This document shows, one piece after another, positions 55,419-64,000 of a DNA stretch of 64,000 bases (its first letter is position 1; every line of letters begins with the position of its first letter). The position numbers and the translations under genes were made by a program. The DNA lies in assembly GCA_017794945.1 (NCBI GenBank), contig CP051239.1, positions 992,001-1,056,000 on the forward strand, given 5' to 3'. This stretch comes from Alcanivorax sp. GTDB taxonomy: Bacteria > Pseudomonadota > Gammaproteobacteria > Pseudomonadales > Alcanivoracaceae. The notes under the pieces are model-generated. The model made no database searches and was not told the DNA's origin. It saw only the letters and a program-made list of their open reading frames with translations.

Positions 55419-55436
55419 TTGTGATGATCATCACAA
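55419..55436. promoter_or_regulatory. CRP/Vfr-type binding site upstream of the fimX unit
   Basis: TTGTGATGATCATCACAA is an 18-bp perfect palindrome holding TGTGA-N6-TCACA, the CRP/Vfr consensus. It lies 60-77 bp before the ATG at 55359, in the spacer between epmB and the 492-residue gene. Confidence 0.7.
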
Positions 55437-55465
55437 ATATAACTTGAACACCCGGTAATTGTACA

Positions 55466-56494
55466 TTATCCAGCCAATACCGTTTTTGAACCCGCTCCCG
55501 GTTCTTCGCGCGCCAGCCTGGGCACCAGGAACCCCGGCAGCCGGTCCCGCAGCGCGGCGTGCAGCTCTCGGGCGCGCGCGTCCGGCACCGCGAAATGGGC
55601 GGCGCCCGCCACCGCGTCCAACTGGTGCAGGTAATAGGGCAGCACGCCGGCCTCGAACAGGGCGTCGGACAGGGACGCCAGGGCCTCGGCGTCGTCGTTG
55701 ACCCCGGCCAGCAGCACCGACTGATTGAGCAGGGTGACGCCGCCGCGGCCCAGGGCGCGGCAGCGTTCCGCCAGCGCCGGGCTGATCTCGCGGGGGTGGT
55801 TGGCGTGCAGTACCAGGGTGGCGCGCCAGCGTGGCGACGCCAGCAGCGCCGCCAACCCCTCATCCAGGCGCTCGGGAATCACCACCGGGGTGCGGCTGTG
55901 AATCCGCAGGCGGCGCAGATGCGGCAGCGCCGCCAGGGCCTCCAGCAGCTCGCCCAGGCGCCGGTTGCTCAGCGTCAGCGGATCACCGCCGCTGAGAATC
56001 ACCTCATTGATGTCGGTGCGCCGCGCCAGCCAGTCCAGTGCCTGTTGCCAGCGGCCGCCGGACAGATGCTCCTGGTACGGGAAGTGGCGGCGAAAGCAGT
56101 AGCGGCAATGCACCGCGCAGGCGCCGGTGACCACCAGCAGCGCGCGGCCATGATATTTGTGCAGCAGGCCGGGCACCGGGGTGTGGCGGGATTCATCCAG
56201 CGGGTCGGCGTTATAGCCGGGCACCGCCTCGCGCTCGCGGCCGGTGGCGAGGATCTGCAGCAGCAGCGGGTCGTCAGGGTTGCCCGGTTCGATCAGATCC
56301 AGGTAACGGCGCGGCACCCGCAACGGGAAGGCGCTGTCGTCGTCGGCGCCGCCGGGGATCTGGTCGGGGCGCAGCGACAGCCGCTCGCACAGCTCCCCCA
56401 CCCCGGTGACCAGGTCGGCCTGCAGACGGCGCCAGTCGGGTACCTGCCAACCGTCCGCTTCCTGCGTTATCATGGCCAGCTTCTTAAATGCCAT
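55466..56494 (-). CDS. epmB: EF-P beta-lysylation protein (lysine 2,3-aminomutase type)
   Basis: A 342-residue radical SAM enzyme with Cys126, Cys130 and Cys133 in GACAVHCRYCF, and the PLP and SGGDPLTLSN motifs. It converts lysine to beta-lysine, which EpmA attaches to EF-P. The start ATG 56494 (MAFKKLAMI) is 33 bp from the efp start, in divergent orientation. The length is normal. Confidence 0.94.
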   Translation of the reverse strand: MAFKKLAMITQEADGWQVPDWRRLQADLVTGVGELCERLSLRPDQIPGGADDDSAFPLRVPRRYLDLIEPGNPDDPLLLQILATGREREAVPGYNADPLDESRHTPVPGLLHKYHGRALLVVTGACAVHCRYCFRRHFPYQEHLSGGRWQQALDWLARRTDINEVILSGGDPLTLSNRRLGELLEALAALPHLRRLRIHSRTPVVIPERLDEGLAALLASPRWRATLVLHANHPREISPALAERCRALGRGGVTLLNQSVLLAGVNDDAEALASLSDALFEAGVLPYYLHQLDAVAGAAHFAVPDARARELHAALRDRLPGFLVPRLAREEPGAGSKTVLAG

Positions 56495-56527
56495 CCGGTA
56501 ATTCCCCGACACAGTGGATAGATATCT

Positions 56528-57097
56528 ATGGCCAGCTATTCTACCAGTGAATTCAAGTCCGGCTTGAAGGTTATGCTCGACGGCGACCCGTGCGCCATCA
56601 TCGAGAACGAGTTCGTAAAGCCCGGCAAGGGCCAGGCCTTCAGCCGCGTAAAGCTGCGCAACCTGAAGACCGGCAAGGTGTGGGAACGCACCTTTAAATC
56701 CGGCGACAGCCTGGAAGGCGCCGACGTACTGGATGTGCAGATGCAGTACATCTTCAGCGACGGCGAATTCTGGCATTTCATGGACACCGAGACCTTCGAG
56801 CAGAAGCAGGCGGACGAAGCCGCCGTCGGCGACGCCAAGCAGTGGCTCAAGGAAGAGGACATGTGCGAGGTGACGCTCTACAACGGCGAGCCCCTGAACG
56901 TGAACCCGCCCAACTTCGTGGAGCTGGAGATCGTCGAGACCGATCCCGGCCTGAAGGGCGACACCGCCGGCACCGGCGGCAAGCCGGCCACCCTGAGCAC
57001 CGGCGCGGTGATCCGCGTGCCGCTGTTCGTGCAGGAAGGGGAAATCGCCAAGGTGGACACCCGCACCGGCGAGTACGCGGGCCGCATCAAGAACTAG
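56528..57097 (+). CDS. efp: Elongation factor P
   Basis: A 189-residue three-domain protein that relieves ribosome stalling at polyproline. Lys34 in the KPGKGQA loop is the residue modified with beta-lysine by EpmA, fitting the flanking epmA and epmB genes. It abuts epmA by 2 bp. Confidence 0.97.
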   Translation: MASYSTSEFKSGLKVMLDGDPCAIIENEFVKPGKGQAFSRVKLRNLKTGKVWERTFKSGDSLEGADVLDVQMQYIFSDGEFWHFMDTETFEQKQADEAAVGDAKQWLKEEDMCEVTLYNGEPLNVNPPNFVELEIVETDPGLKGDTAGTGGKPATLSTGAVIRVPLFVQEGEIAKVDTRTGEYAGRIKN

Positions 57098-57099
57098 TG

Positions 57100-58035
57100 G
57101 TGAGCGACTGGCGGCCCACCGCCTCCCTGGAGGCCATCAAAGCGCGCGCCGGGCTGCTGAGCACGGTGCGCGCTTTTTTCGCCGCCCGGGACGTACTCGA
57201 AGTAGACACGCCGCAGCTGGCTCGCCACGGCGTCAGTGAACCGAACATCCAGTGTATTCCGGTGCCCGGCCACGGCTATCTTCAAAGCTCGCCGGAATAC
57301 CACATGAAGCGCCTGCTGGCCGCCGGCAGCGGGCCGATCTATCAGCTCTGCAAAGCCTACCGGGACGGCGAGGCCGGTGCCCGGCACAACCCCGAGTTCA
57401 CCATGCTCGAATGGTACCGGCCGGGGTTTGATCTGAGCGCGTTGATCAACGAGTGTCTGGCCTTGTTCGGCGAACTGTTCCCCGGCGTGCCGTCGCGGAC
57501 TTACCCTTTCCGCAGCCTGTTCGCCGACGCCACCGGCCTGGACCCACTCACCGCCAGTGACTCTGAACTGGTCACCTTCGCCGAGTCCCACGGCGCCCCC
57601 GACGGCCTTAGCAAAAGCGCCGCGGTGGACTATCTGATGGCCACCCGGGTGGAAACCGCGCTGCCCGTCGAACAGCTCTCCGTGGTGACCGATTTTCCAG
57701 GCTGGGCCGCCGCCCTGGCTGAAACCCGGTGTGACGAAGACGGCCTGGAAGTGGCACGCCGTTTCGAGATTTACTATCGGGGGATGGAGTTGGCCAACGG
57801 CTACCAGGAGCTCACCGACGCCGCCGAGCAATCGCGCCGCTTCAGGCGGGATAGCGAGTTGCGTGGGGCACAGGGCTTGCCGCCCATGGCCGCCGACGCT
57901 TTGCTGCTGGCGGCTCTGGAACACGGCCTGCCAGCTTGTAGTGGTGTCGCCATGGGCGTGGAGCGCCTGCTCATGGCGCAACGCTACAGTGATCAAATAG
58001 CCGACGTGATGACGTTCCCCCAACACCGGGCTTAG
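57100..58035 (+). CDS. epmA: EF-P (R)-beta-lysine ligase
   Basis: A 311-residue class II lysyl-tRNA synthetase paralogue lacking the anticodon-binding domain. Motif 1 (VDTPQL), motif 2 (YRDGEAGARHNPEFTMLEWYR) and motif 3 (GVAMGVERLLM) are all present. It joins beta-lysine to Lys34 of EF-P. The start is GTG 57100, although GTG 57097 overlapping the efp stop is also possible. Confidence 0.94.
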   Translation: MSDWRPTASLEAIKARAGLLSTVRAFFAARDVLEVDTPQLARHGVSEPNIQCIPVPGHGYLQSSPEYHMKRLLAAGSGPIYQLCKAYRDGEAGARHNPEFTMLEWYRPGFDLSALINECLALFGELFPGVPSRTYPFRSLFADATGLDPLTASDSELVTFAESHGAPDGLSKSAAVDYLMATRVETALPVEQLSVVTDFPGWAAALAETRCDEDGLEVARRFEIYYRGMELANGYQELTDAAEQSRRFRRDSELRGAQGLPPMAADALLLAALEHGLPACSGVAMGVERLLMAQRYSDQIADVMTFPQHRA

Positions 58036-58053
58036 GACGGAGGGTCCGATACC

Positions 58054-58992
58054 ATGATCGTTAACTTCACCTACATCGTGCTGGCGCTTGGCCTTCTCTT
58101 CATCGGCGCCGAAGGGCTGGTCCGGGGCAGCTCGTCACTGGCGCTGCGAGCGGGATTGAGCCCTCTCACGGTGGGGCTGACCATCGTGGCGTTCGGGACC
58201 AGTTCGCCGGAGCTGGTGGTGAGCCTGAAAGCCACCCTGTCGCAGCAAGGCGACATCTCGGTGGGCAACGTCGTCGGCTCCAACATTTTCAATATCGCCA
58301 TCATCCTCGGGATCACGGCGTTACTGTGCCCTATCCCGGTTCACCGCAAGATCATCAAGATCGACGCGCCGATTGCACTGGGGCTGACCTGCCTGCTGCT
58401 GGTGCTGCTGCTGAACGACTCCCTGGGCCGTCTGGAGGGCCTGCTGCTGTTCGCCGGCATCGTCGCCTACACGGTGATGAATGTGGTGTTCGCGAACAAA
58501 GAGCCCGGTAATGGCGGCGACGGCGACGCCGCGCCCGGCATTTCACGCCACTGGATTCTCGATACCACCTTTATGCTGGGGGGCCTGGGCATCCTTATCC
58601 TCGGGTCACGCCTGCTGGTGGACCATTCGGTGATTCTGGCGAAAGGGTTCGGCGTCAGCGAAGCGGTGATCGGCCTGACCATCGTCGCCGCCGGAACCAG
58701 CATGCCGGAACTGGCCACCTCGGTGGTCGCCGCCCTGCGAAAGCAACCTGACATTGCGATAGGCAACGTGGTCGGTTCGAACGTTTTCAACATCCTTGGC
58801 ATTCTCGGCGTGACGTCACTGGTGTCACCGCTTTATGCGCCCGGGATAGCCTGGACGGATTATGCCGCGATGCTGGCGTTCACCGTCCTGTTGATCCCTT
58901 TGCTTTACACCGGCCGGATGTTGCACCGGCTGGAAGGCCTGGCGCTGCTCGCCCTGTACGCGGGGTACCTGTTCCTTCTCTGGCCCGAGTAG
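58054..58992 (+). CDS. Calcium/sodium antiporter, CaCA family
   Basis: A 312-residue membrane protein with two inverted repeats carrying the CaCA alpha motifs: AFGTSSPELVVSLKA, GNVVGSNIFNIAIILG, and the second VAAGTSMPELATSVVAA, GNVVGSNVFNILGILG. It is YrbG-like and exchanges Na+ or H+ for Ca2+. It is 18 bp after epmA. Confidence 0.92.
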   Translation: MIVNFTYIVLALGLLFIGAEGLVRGSSSLALRAGLSPLTVGLTIVAFGTSSPELVVSLKATLSQQGDISVGNVVGSNIFNIAIILGITALLCPIPVHRKIIKIDAPIALGLTCLLLVLLLNDSLGRLEGLLLFAGIVAYTVMNVVFANKEPGNGGDGDAAPGISRHWILDTTFMLGGLGILILGSRLLVDHSVILAKGFGVSEAVIGLTIVAAGTSMPELATSVVAALRKQPDIAIGNVVGSNVFNILGILGVTSLVSPLYAPGIAWTDYAAMLAFTVLLIPLLYTGRMLHRLEGLALLALYAGYLFLLWPE

Positions 58993-58996
58993 GCGG

Positions 58997-59914
58997 TCAG
59001 ACCGCGGCGGCTTTGACGCCGGCGCGGGCACGGGCGCAGTTCTCGGCGACCAGTTCGATCAGGCGCGGCTGTACCGAGGGTGGGAAGTCGTGGCCCATGC
59101 CGTCGATGATGGCGAGGCGGGCGCCGGGCATGGCGCGGGCCGAGGCCCGGCCGCCGGCGGGCCGGATCAGCGGATCGCTGCCGCCGTGGATCACCTGGGC
59201 GGGACAGCGCACTTTTTTCAGGCGCTTGCTGAGGTTGCCGGTGGCCATGATCGCCATGAACTGGTTGCGGATACCGCGCGGGTTCAGGCCCCGCTCCCAA
59301 CTGCGCTGGAACATCTCTGTGAGTTCCTCGCGGCCCTGGTCCAGGGTACCGCCCAGCTTGGCCATCATCCCCAGGCCGAACGCCACATAGTCTTCCACGG
59401 TTTCAATTTTCACCCGCGGCGCCACCAGGGTTTTCAGCGCCGCCGGCTTCGGCGGTGGCAGGAAGGGACTGTTGGTGCTGGACATGATCGAGGTGACGCT
59501 GAGCACCCGCTCCGGATGGGTGGCGGCGGCCAGCTGCGCGACCATGCCCCCCATGGAAGCGCCCACCAGATGGGCGCGCTCAATGCCCAGGGCGTCCAGC
59601 AGCCCCATGGTGTCGGCGACCAGATCGTCCAGCGTGTACGGGGCGTGGACCTTGAGGCCCAACGTATAACGCAGCATCGCCATCATCGGGCCGTACTTGA
59701 ACGGTTCGCGGATGGCGGTGGATTTGCCGGCGTCGCGGTTATCAAAAGCGATGACCCGGTAACCCCGGTTGGCCATGGCGTCGAGCAGACCGTCCGGCCA
59801 GAACACCAGTTGCGCGGAAAGCCCCATGATAAAAACCAGCGGTTCACCGTCCTCGGGCCCACGGGTTTCGTAGAAGAGTTCAACGCCGTTGCTGCGCACC
59901 GTGCCTGTGGCCAT
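58997..59914 (-). CDS. Alpha/beta hydrolase
   Basis: A 305-residue protein with the nucleophile elbow GASMGG at about 116-121, oxyanion VFIMGLSAQ, a late acid Asp (GGSDPLI) and the His in GMGHDFP. It could be an esterase, lipase-like hydrolase or dienelactone-type enzyme; the substrate is unknown. I chose ATG 59914 (MATGTVRSNG). It is convergent to the antiporter (4-bp gap). Confidence 0.85.
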   Translation of the reverse strand: MATGTVRSNGVELFYETRGPEDGEPLVFIMGLSAQLVFWPDGLLDAMANRGYRVIAFDNRDAGKSTAIREPFKYGPMMAMLRYTLGLKVHAPYTLDDLVADTMGLLDALGIERAHLVGASMGGMVAQLAAATHPERVLSVTSIMSSTNSPFLPPPKPAALKTLVAPRVKIETVEDYVAFGLGMMAKLGGTLDQGREELTEMFQRSWERGLNPRGIRNQFMAIMATGNLSKRLKKVRCPAQVIHGGSDPLIRPAGGRASARAMPGARLAIIDGMGHDFPPSVQPRLIELVAENCARARAGVKAAAV

Positions 59915-59964
59915 GCCTGTCACCTGTATCGGGGTTTGCGATAAATCAGGCGCTCAACATAGAA

Positions 59965-59995
59965 AAGCCCGGCGCCAACCACAAGCGCCGGGCTT
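59965..59995 (-). terminator. Terminator after the thiolase gene
   Basis: An 11-bp perfect stem (AAGCCCGGCGC at 59965-59975 with its complement at 59985-59995) around a 9-nt loop. On the minus strand TTTTC follows; on the plus strand CTTTT follows. Confidence 0.85.
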
Positions 59996-60028
59996 CTTTT
60001 GGCCCGTACGGCCGCCGAACAGCCGTGC

Positions 60029-61195
60029 CTAGAGCACTTCGATGATAGTGGCGTTGGCGGTGCCCAGACCTTCGCAGATCGCCAGCAGACCGTAGCGGCC
60101 GCCACGACGCTTGAGCTCGTACACCAGCGTGCCCATCAACTTGGCGCCGGTGGCGCCCAGCGGGTGGCCCAGCGCCTGGGCGCCACCGTTGACGTTCAGC
60201 TTGTCGTAATCGGCGCCAAGGGCGTTCATCCAGGCCAGCGGCACGGAACCGAACGCTTCGTTGACCTCATACAGGTCGATGTCCGCCAGGGTCATGCCGG
60301 CCCGTTTGAGCACCTTTTCGGTGGCCGGGATCGGCCCCTCCAGCACCATGGTCGGATCGGAGCCGACCACCGCCATGGCGTGGATGCGCGCCAGCGGCTT
60401 GAGGCCAAATTCCTTCACCGCCTGCTCGCTGGCCACCAGCACCGCCGAGGCGCCGTCGGTGATCTGGCTGGCGTTGGCGGCGCTGATGATGCCGTTCTCC
60501 GCCAGCGGCTGCAGGCCGCGAATGGAATCCAGATCGGCGTCCCAGCGGATGCCTTCATCCACGTCGTGGACGGCATCGGCGCCGTCACCCAGATCCACGT
60601 TCACGGGCAGGATTTCCTGCTTGAAACGGCCGGCCTCGGTGGCGGCGGCGGCGCGGCGGTGCGAGTCGAAGGCGAACCGGTCCAGGTCGTCCTTGCTGAC
60701 GCCGTACTTCTTGGCCATGCGCTCGGCGCCCACGAACTGGCTGAAGTTCTCGCCGGGGTAACGGCGGCTGATTTCACCGGTGAAGGGGTTGCCCAGTTCT
60801 TTCGCCACCGTGACCGGTGAGCCGATCGGCACCTGGCTCATGGATTCCACGCCGCCGGCGATCACCAGATCCTGGGTGCCGCTCATCACCGCCTGGGCGG
60901 CGAAATGGATGGCCTGCTGGGACGAACCGCACTGGCGGTCGATGGACACCCCGGGTACCGATTCCGGCAGCCGCGAGCTGAGCACGGAGGTGCGCGCGAT
61001 ATTGAAAGTCTGGGGCCCGATCTGGCTGACGCAGCCGTAGATCACGTCGTCCACCCGGTCCGGCGCGACGCCGGTGCGCTCCAGGACCGCGTCGATCACT
61101 TTGCCGCCCAGGTCCGCCGGGTGCACCCGGCTGAGCCGGCCGTTGCGGCGGCCGCCGGCGGTGCGTACCGCTTCTACAATGTATGCCGTGGTCAC
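60029..61195 (-). CDS. Acetyl-CoA C-acyltransferase (thiolase)
   Basis: A 388-residue thiolase: nucleophile Cys in [17 protein letters not shown] (about residue 88), [14 protein letters not shown] with the His, and a C-terminal [15 protein letters not shown] where the acid-base Cys lies. The last motif is CEGLG instead of the commoner CxGxGQG. It probably takes part in fatty acid breakdown or acetoacetyl-CoA cycling. It is a single-gene unit ending in a terminator. Confidence 0.92.
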   Translation of the reverse strand: MTTAYIVEAVRTAGGRRNGRLSRVHPADLGGKVIDAVLERTGVAPDRVDDVIYGCVSQIGPQTFNIARTSVLSSRLPESVPGVSIDRQCGSSQQAIHFAAQAVMSGTQDLVIAGGVESMSQVPIGSPVTVAKELGNPFTGEISRRYPGENFSQFVGAERMAKKYGVSKDDLDRFAFDSHRRAAAATEAGRFKQEILPVNVDLGDGADAVHDVDEGIRWDADLDSIRGLQPLAENGIISAANASQITDGASAVLVASEQAVKEFGLKPLARIHAMAVVGSDPTMVLEGPIPATEKVLKRAGMTLADIDLYEVNEAFGSVPLAWMNALGADYDKLNVNGGAQALGHPLGATGAKLMGTLVYELKRRGGRYGLLAICEGLGTANATIIEVL

Positions 61196-61308
61196 GATGA
61201 GTTCCTCGCCTGAAATCCAAAGAACCCCAAGACTACGCCCGGCCCGTCACCGGGCTCAATGACCACAATGCACCCTGACCCTGACCCGAACGAACCCCGG
61301 GGTCATAC

Positions 61309-61983
61309 CTACAGGGTGATCATTCTGACCTGATACAACACAGGCCCGGTGGGCTGGCCGGTGGGCGAGCCGCCGGCTGGCTCCAGGCTCACGGCCAGGG
61401 CCCGTGAGCGGCGCAGCACCTCAAGCTGGCGCTCACTCAGCGACGTGGAGCGTTGCCCGCCCCCGGCCGGCAGCAGACCCACGGAGATCGCCGCGCCGGA
61501 ACGGGGCAGCAGCCACAACTCGAAGTCCTTGCCGTCCACGGCCTCGACGTTAACGCCTTTCAGCGACAGCCTGCGGTGCCCGTTATCGGTGACCGTACGC
61601 AGCACCCACAGCGGTTCCGCCTGGCTGTTCTGAACCACGCCCACATACTGTTGCGACACCGGCGCCGACGGCCACAGCAACACCAGGGCCAGCACCAGGG
61701 AGGCGGCCAACATGCTGCCCACCGGCCACCACCAGGCACGCGCCGCCGGGCGCCGCCGCCCAATGCGGGCATGTATGCGTCGCCATACCACCGCCGGCGG
61801 CTGGCGTTCGACGATACCCCGATTCAAAGACTGGAAACGCCGCTCCCAATACCACACCTGACGCCGCACGCGCGGCGACTCCAGCATCCAGGTTTCGAAA
61901 CGACGGCGGGCGCCGCCCCGGAGCGTGCCGAGCACATACTCCGCCGCCAGGGCATGATTGCGTTGGTAATGATCGGGTTTCAT
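61309..61983 (-). CDS. Anti-sigma factor, RskA family
   Basis: A 224-residue protein with an N-terminal anti-sigma domain (YQRNHALAAEYVLGTLRGGARRRFE), one TM helix (about 84-105) and a periplasmic RskA domain (DFELWLLPRSGAAISVGLLP). It overlaps the ECF gene by 4 nt. RskA proteins hold SigK-type sigma factors. ATG 61983 is chosen; longer in-frame reading would run through the sigma gene. Confidence 0.9.
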   Translation of the reverse strand: MKPDHYQRNHALAAEYVLGTLRGGARRRFETWMLESPRVRRQVWYWERRFQSLNRGIVERQPPAVVWRRIHARIGRRRPAARAWWWPVGSMLAASLVLALVLLWPSAPVSQQYVGVVQNSQAEPLWVLRTVTDNGHRRLSLKGVNVEAVDGKDFELWLLPRSGAAISVGLLPAGGGQRSTSLSERQLEVLRRSRALAVSLEPAGGSPTGQPTGPVLYQVRMITL

Positions 61984-62525
61984 CGTTCCAGACACCGTCG
62001 CAGGAAATCGAGGCCCCGCCGGACCCAGCTTTTTACCGTCCCCAGGGGCTTGCCCAGGGTGCGCGCCATCTGTCCGTGGCTCAGCCCGTGGAAGTAGGCC
62101 ATCTGAATACTGGCCCGGTGCGGATCGCTGAGCTCCCCCAGGCACCGATCCAGACTTTCCTTGTCGGCGCTGGCAAGCGCCGCTTGCTGAGGCTCTACCC
62201 CGGCGCTGCGCAACGACTCCTTGAGATCGTCCACGTCCTGATGACCGCGCCGCTGGCGCAACACATCCATACACGCATAGCGACCGATGGAAACAATCCA
62301 GGTGACCGGCGAGCCGCGTTCGGGATGGTACTCACCGGCGTGGTGCCAGACTTTTATGTAGACGTCTTGTAACACGTCCTGGGCCTCGTCCCGATTGCCC
62401 AGCATACGCAGGCAAAGCCCATACAAACGCGGGGACGTGGCACTGTAGAGCTTCTCGAACGAAGCCAGATCCCCCCTGGATGTATGCGCCATTAGTTTCA
62501 CCATTTCCGAAAGTTTTTCGCTCAT
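61980..62525 (-). CDS. ECF sigma factor, SigK/ECF19 type
   Basis: A 181-residue sigma factor with region 2 (FEKLYSATSPRLYGLCLRML, AQDVLQDVYIKVWHHAGEY) and region 4 (SIQMAYFHGLSHGQMARTLG-KPLGTVKSWVRRGL). Pairing with an RskA anti-sigma and the GCATCC...CGTATC promoters nearby fit the ECF19/SigK group. It probably drives its own operon and the divergent DUF4331 gene. Confidence 0.9.
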   Translation of the reverse strand: MSEKLSEMVKLMAHTSRGDLASFEKLYSATSPRLYGLCLRMLGNRDEAQDVLQDVYIKVWHHAGEYHPERGSPVTWIVSIGRYACMDVLRQRRGHQDVDDLKESLRSAGVEPQQAALASADKESLDRCLGELSDPHRASIQMAYFHGLSHGQMARTLGKPLGTVKSWVRRGLDFLRRCLER

Positions 62526-62602
62526 GGCGCGTTCTACTCCTTTCTCTACACGCCGCGCTCACATTAGAGAGCCGATTTTCCATCTTAGTCGGTCTCCCCT
62601 CT

Positions 62603-62631
62603 GATACGCGGATTACCGCCGATCGGATGCA
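62603..62631 (-). promoter_or_regulatory. ECF19-like promoter of the sigma/anti-sigma operon
   Basis: On the minus strand GCATCC, preceded by T (62631-62625), is followed after 16 bp by CGTATC (62608-62603). The -10 ends 78 bp before the sigma ATG. The same motif with the same spacing faces the other way at 62655. Confidence 0.75.
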
Positions 62632-62654
62632 ATAAAAAATTATTTTTCTTAAAC

Positions 62655-62682
62655 GCATCCAAACGACTCCCCGGTTCGTATC
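62655..62682 (+). promoter_or_regulatory. ECF19-like promoter of the DUF4331 gene
   Basis: GCATCC (62655-62660), 16 bp, CGTATC (62677-62682), 37 bp before the DUF4331 ATG. It is identical to the motif of the divergent sigma operon, as expected of one sigma factor acting on both. Confidence 0.75.
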
Positions 62683-62719
62683 ACGTGTTGATCGCTACCC
62701 GAAATACTGGAGGTTCAAA

Positions 62720-64000
62720 ATGCACAAGATACTTGCCAAGACGCCGCTGGCCCTGGCGATGGCGTCACTGGTTCTGACCGCGCCGTCGGCGCTGGCGTCA
62801 AGCCACCGTGAAGCCCCGTTTATCGCCGGCAGTCCGAAAGTGGATGGCACGGACTTTTATATGTTCCGAAGCTACGAGACAAACCGCTCGGACTTCGTAA
62901 CTCTGATCGCCAACTACCAGCCGTTGCAAGACGCCTACGGCGGCCCTAATTATTTTCTTCTCGACGATAACGCCATCTACGAAATTCATATCGATAATGA
63001 CGGTGACGCGGTCGAGGATCTGACATTCCAGTTCCAGTTCAATAACGAATACAAAAACCTGGCTGTACCGGCCGGCGCGGACAGCGACACTCCGGTACCT
63101 TTGAGCAACATCGGCCAGATCTCCGCGGGCAACACCGGTGCGTTGAACGTGGAACAAACCTATACCGTGACCATGATCAGCGGCGACCGTCGGACCGGGC
63201 AAGCTCAGGCAATCACCAACGCCAACAGCAGCTCCGAGACCTTCGTCAAACCAATGGATAACATTGGTAATAAATCGATCCCCGATTATCCCGCCTACGC
63301 CAACGACGCCATCTACCCGATCGCCATCCCGGGTTGCGCCACTGACGGCAAGGTATTCGTCGGCCAGCGCAAGGAAGGCTTCGTGGTGAATCTTGGCGAA
63401 GTCTTCGACCTGGTGAACACCAACCCTGTCGGTCCTCGTGACGGCGAACGCAACGTCGTCGGCGATAAGAACGTCACCAGTTTGGCACTGGAGATTCCCA
63501 GAAGCTGCCTGACCGCCGGTGAGAGTCCCGTGATTGGTGGCTGGACCACCGCCAGCGTGCCTCAGGCGCGTGTCATCAACCCGGCCCCGCAGGGTTCATC
63601 GCTCACCGGCTCCGCCGGCGCCAAACCGGCCAGCGTGGAAGGCGGTGCCTTCACCCAGGTTTCCCGTCTCGGCTCTCCCCTGGTGAACGAGGTGGTCATC
63701 GGTCTGCCGGATAAAAACCGCTTTAACGCCAGCGAACCGAAAAACGACGGCCAGTTCGCCCAGTACGTGACCAACCCCAGCTTGCCGGTGCTGCTCAATG
63801 TGCTGTTCGGCGACGCCGCGGTACCGCCGGAGACCCCGCGTAACGATCTGGTCACTGCCTTCCTGACCGGCTTCCCGGGCGTCAACCAGCTGCCCACCGT
63901 GACGCCCAGCGAAATGCTGCGTCTCAACACCGACATCGCACCGACCGCTCCGGCGGATCAGAACGACCTGGGTGTCGTGGGTGGCGATAACGCCGGCTTC
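62720..64000 (+). CDS. DUF4331 secreted protein (5' part, runs off right edge)
   Basis: The gene starts at ATG 62720, behind GGAGG at 62709-62713, and is open for 427 codons to the window end. Residues 1-26 are a signal peptide ending ALA; the mature part begins SSHREAPFIAG, the family hallmark, followed by DGTDFYMFRSYE and a predicted beta-rich domain (LTFQFQFNNEY). DUF4331 proteins are secreted and of unknown function. The divergent ECF19-like pair should control it. Confidence 0.88.
   Translation, partial: MHKILAKTPLALAMASLVLTAPSALASSHREAPFIAGSPKVDGTDFYMFRSYETNRSDFVTLIANYQPLQDAYGGPNYFLLDDNAIYEIHIDNDGDAVEDLTFQFQFNNEYKNLAVPAGADSDTPVPLSNIGQISAGNTGALNVEQTYTVTMISGDRRTGQAQAITNANSSSETFVKPMDNIGNKSIPDYPAYANDAIYPIAIPGCATDGKVFVGQRKEGFVVNLGEVFDLVNTNPVGPRDGERNVVGDKNVTSLALEIPRSCLTAGESPVIGGWTTASVPQARVINPAPQGSSLTGSAGAKPASVEGGAFTQVSRLGSPLVNEVVIGLPDKNRFNASEPKNDGQFAQYVTNPSLPVLLNVLFGDAAVPPETPRNDLVTAFLTGFPGVNQLPTVTPSEMLRLNTDIAPTAPADQNDLGVVGGDNAGF

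Overview
The window looks like a chromosomal segment of a GC-rich marine gammaproteobacterium, probably of the Alcanivorax/Alcanivoracaceae type. This is inferred from three things: high GC, a core gene order close to that of Pseudomonas (alr-dnaB-rplI-rpsR-priB-rpsF-rlmB-rnr; purA-hisZ-hflC-hflK-hflX-hfq-miaA-mutL-amiB-tsaE-nnrD; queG, orn, rsgA, rhdA, psd, serB, fimX, epmB-efp-epmA), and the style of its intergenic palindromes. No database search was possible, so the genus is a guess.

Layout. (1) 1-3129: a bufferin-type copper RiPP operon, made of a DUF2282 precursor, an MNIO/DUF692 enzyme, a DUF2063 partner, an ECF sigma factor and its membrane anti-sigma factor. A divergent lipoprotein gene is cut by the left edge. 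(2) 3220-11362: an arsenite methyltransferase, a membrane-anchored disulfide oxidoreductase fusion, a DUF547 protein, and a Fur-boxed TonB receptor with a PepSY membrane protein. (3) 11378-22268 (minus strand): Ktr/Trk potassium uptake, radA, alr, dnaB, the rplI-rpsR-priB-rpsF ribosomal cluster, rlmB and rnr. (4) 22445-26487: tRNA-Leu(CAG), a small membrane protein, and a PhoX-like lipoprotein followed by a di-heme lipoprotein. (5) 26506-39578 (minus strand): purA, hisZ, hflCKX-hfq and the miaA-mutL-amiB-tsaE-nnrD group. (6) 39701-45626: a DMT transporter, queG, orn, rsgA, rhdA and psd, separated by repeat-rich spacers. (7) 45668-47250: an intact IS110-family element inserted in the loop of a long palindrome. 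(8) 47346-62000: lipid, serine and c-di-GMP genes (fimX), EF-P and its modification genes, a cation antiporter, a hydrolase and a thiolase. (9) 61309-64000: an ECF19-like sigma/anti-sigma pair divergent from a DUF4331 gene that runs off the right edge.

Most interesting points. First, there is a family of long perfect palindromes (four copies) in which the outer stem sequence differs between copies but each stem is perfectly self-complementary, around a loop of constant size (51-54 nt) with a conserved core. Second, the IS110 element sits exactly inside one such loop. Removing it restores a 53-nt loop, shows a 2-bp CT core, and exposes a candidate bridge RNA whose loops carry short matches to the donor ends and to the target. 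Third, the bufferin operon has its own ECF regulator. Fourth, two divergent promoters carry the same GCATCC-N16-CGTATC motif between the ECF19-like operon and the DUF4331 gene. Housekeeping genes make up most of the rest and look normal.
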